12,797 nt of DNA, taken from the NCBI GenBank assembly GCA_948794795.1, contig CAQGLR010000066.1, positions 1-12,797 on the forward strand, written 5' to 3'. The notes beneath the pieces were generated by a model. The model did no database searches. It saw only the letters and a program-made list of their open reading frames with translations, and was not told where the DNA came from. How positions within the stretch are numbered: position 1 is the stretch's first letter; each line of letters starts with the position of its first letter. This DNA comes from an uncultured Lachnospiraceae bacterium. Its GTDB lineage: Bacteria > Bacillota > Clostridia > Lachnospirales > Lachnospiraceae. The position numbers were made by a program, and so were the translations under genes. This document shows, one piece after another, positions 12,075 through 12,797 of the stretch.

Positions 12075-12110
12075 AAAAACACCTGGAAGCTAATAATTCC
12101 AAGTGTTTTT
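12075..12110. terminator. Intrinsic terminator of the tRNA operon
   Basis: AAAAACACCTGGAA (12075-12088) pairs with TTCCAAGTGTTTTT (12097-12110), with one mismatch and an eight-base loop. A T-run follows on the minus strand, just after the last tRNA. The symmetry allows it to act on the plus strand as well. Confidence 0.85.
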
Positions 12111-12114
12111 ATAA

Positions 12115-12187
12115 CTGGGCTAGCGGGATTCGAACCCACGGGATGCAGGAGTCAAAGTCCTGTGCCTTACCGCTTGGCGATAGCCCA
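12115..12187 (-). tRNA. tRNA-Gln (anticodon TTG)
   Basis: The acceptor arms TGGGCTA and TAGCCCA pair fully. The anticodon arm is CAGGA-CTTTGAC-TCCTG, so the anticodon is TTG, reading CAA. The T-arm is GTGGG-TTCGAAT-CCCGC. The discriminator is G and no CCA is encoded. It is the last gene of the cluster. Confidence 0.95.
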
Positions 12188-12233
12188 ATATTTAGTAGAA
12201 AAAAATCCCTGTTAAAATAACAAGGATTACAAA

Positions 12234-12307
12234 GGTGGATAGAGGGATTCGAACCCTCGGCCTCCAGAGCCACAATCTGGCGCGCTAACCAACTGCGCCA
12301 TACCCAC
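12234..12307 (-). tRNA. tRNA-His (anticodon GTG)
   Basis: The anticodon loop is TTGTGGC, giving anticodon GTG. The acceptor stem is GTGGGTA with TATCCAC. An extra G at 12308 faces the discriminator C at 12234, as expected for the G-1 of tRNA-His. No CCA is encoded. Confidence 0.95.
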
Positions 12308-12350
12308 CATATATAATAAACAAAATAAGTATATAGCTATTGTAATACAA

Positions 12351-12424
12351 CGTGCCAGAAGGGATTCGAACCCCCGACACACGGCTTAGAAGGCCGTTGC
12401 TCTATCCAACTGAGCTACTGGCAC
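12351..12424 (-). tRNA. tRNA-Arg (anticodon TCT)
   Basis: The acceptor arms GTGCCAG and CTGGCAC pair fully. The anticodon arm is ACGGC-CTTCTAA-GCCGT, giving TCT, which reads AGA. The discriminator is G and no CCA is encoded. AGA is a major arginine codon in AT-rich Firmicutes. Confidence 0.95.
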
Positions 12425-12433
12425 ATATATAAG

Positions 12434-12504
12434 AGCGGGTGATGGGAATCGAACCCACGTATCCAGCTTGGAAGGCTGGTGTTCTACCATTGAACTACAC
12501 CCGC
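12434..12504 (-). tRNA. tRNA-Gly (anticodon TCC)
   Basis: The anticodon arm is CCAGC-CTTCCAA-GCTGG, giving TCC, which reads GGA. The acceptor stem is GCGGGTG with CACCCGC, and the discriminator is T. No CCA is encoded. Confidence 0.95.
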
Positions 12505-12556
12505 ATATATTGAAAGCTCTAATCTATGCTTCCTTTATTAAATTATGCGCCACCAA

Positions 12557-12631
12557 TCGGGGTGACAGGATTCGAACCTGCGACCCCCTGATCCCAAATC
12601 AGGTACTCTAGCCAAACTGAGCCACACCCCG
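12557..12631 (-). tRNA. tRNA-Pro (anticodon TGG)
   Basis: The anticodon arm is CCTGA-TTTGGGA-TCAGG, giving TGG, which reads CCA. The acceptor stem is CGGGGTG with CACCCCG, and the discriminator is A. No CCA is encoded. It is the first gene of the cluster in the direction of transcription. Confidence 0.95.
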
Positions 12632-12676
12632 GATTACTTCCAGATTTTTCTGCGTTCTACCTGTGACGCAAGTAAT

Positions 12677-12705
12677 ATTTTATATTATGTTGTCCAATTT
12701 GTCAA
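12677..12705 (-). promoter_or_regulatory. SigA promoter of the tRNA operon
   Basis: On the minus strand, a consensus TTGACA (12705-12700) and TAAAAT (12682-12677) are 17 bases apart, about 45 bases before tRNA-Pro. An A/T-rich tract just upstream (12706-12736) resembles an UP element, as is common at stable-RNA promoters. Confidence 0.8.
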
Positions 12706-12763
12706 CCACTTTTTTAAAATTTTTTTATTTTTTTTAATTCCCAGTTACTGTTCACAGGTCAGC

Positions 12764-12792
12764 TTGACATGAAGAAACCGATGGTTTAGACT
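12764..12792 (+). promoter_or_regulatory. Possible rightward promoter at the window edge
   Basis: TTGACA (12764-12769) and TAGACT (12787-12792) are 17 bases apart on the plus strand. It might serve a gene beyond the window. The -10 is weak. Confidence 0.3.
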
Positions 12793-12797
12793 ATTAA

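Noticed and set aside
1..12797. CRISPR array or toxin-antitoxin pair
   Set aside because: No regularly spaced repeats are present. The small HTH genes each have a more natural partner (GTPase operon, kinase), and no recognised toxin fold is seen.

Overview
The window looks like low-GC Firmicutes DNA, most likely a gut Clostridia/Lachnospiraceae-type genome. This rests on AT-rich coding with strong GGAGG-type ribosome sites, a Tn916-style integrase/excisionase/XRE module, a degenerate AAA-ATPase-like gene of a kind common in gut clostridia, and a Pro-Gly-Arg-His-Gln tRNA cluster. The genus cannot be fixed from sequence alone.

Layout. (1) 1-2116: a GC-richer mobile-element module with a tyrosine integrase (minus strand, 3' end beyond the window), a small excisionase-like HTH protein, and a divergent XRE regulator ending in a strong two-way terminator. 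(2) 2158-2235: the junction with very AT-rich DNA, carrying two GTTGCCAA direct repeats. It abuts a DUF4190-type membrane protein gene that seems to lack its usual C-terminal part. (3) 2235-7676, minus strand: a five-gene operon encoding a 754-residue dynamin-like GTPase, a 400-residue TRAFAC-type GTPase, two diverged paralogues of unknown function (the second tail-anchored) and the DUF4190 protein. (4) 7677-7942: a divergent control region with a near-consensus promoter for the GTPase operon. A palindromic operator lies between its -35 and -10, next to a 72-residue Cro/C1-type regulator. (5) 8595-10563, plus strand: a second HTH protein translationally coupled to a membrane-anchored Ser/Thr-kinase-like protein, followed by a small membrane protein. 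(6) 10564-11123: an AT-rich gene desert, a run of nine C, and a 119-bp MITE-like element flanked by 9-bp direct repeats. (7) 11165-11980: an AAA-ATPase-like pseudogene. (8) 12115-12705: five tRNA genes on the minus strand with their promoter and terminator.

How the genes may work together. The GTPase operon and the kinase cassette are divergent and meet around one repressor gene. Two GTPases, two paralogous accessory proteins, a tail-anchored component, and a kinase with membrane helices resemble the general design of NTPase-centred bacterial conflict or stress systems. I do not recognise this exact gene set as a named system. The reading as a membrane-associated, tightly repressed GTPase/kinase defence or stress system is inference. 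The individual GTPase and kinase motifs are directly visible.
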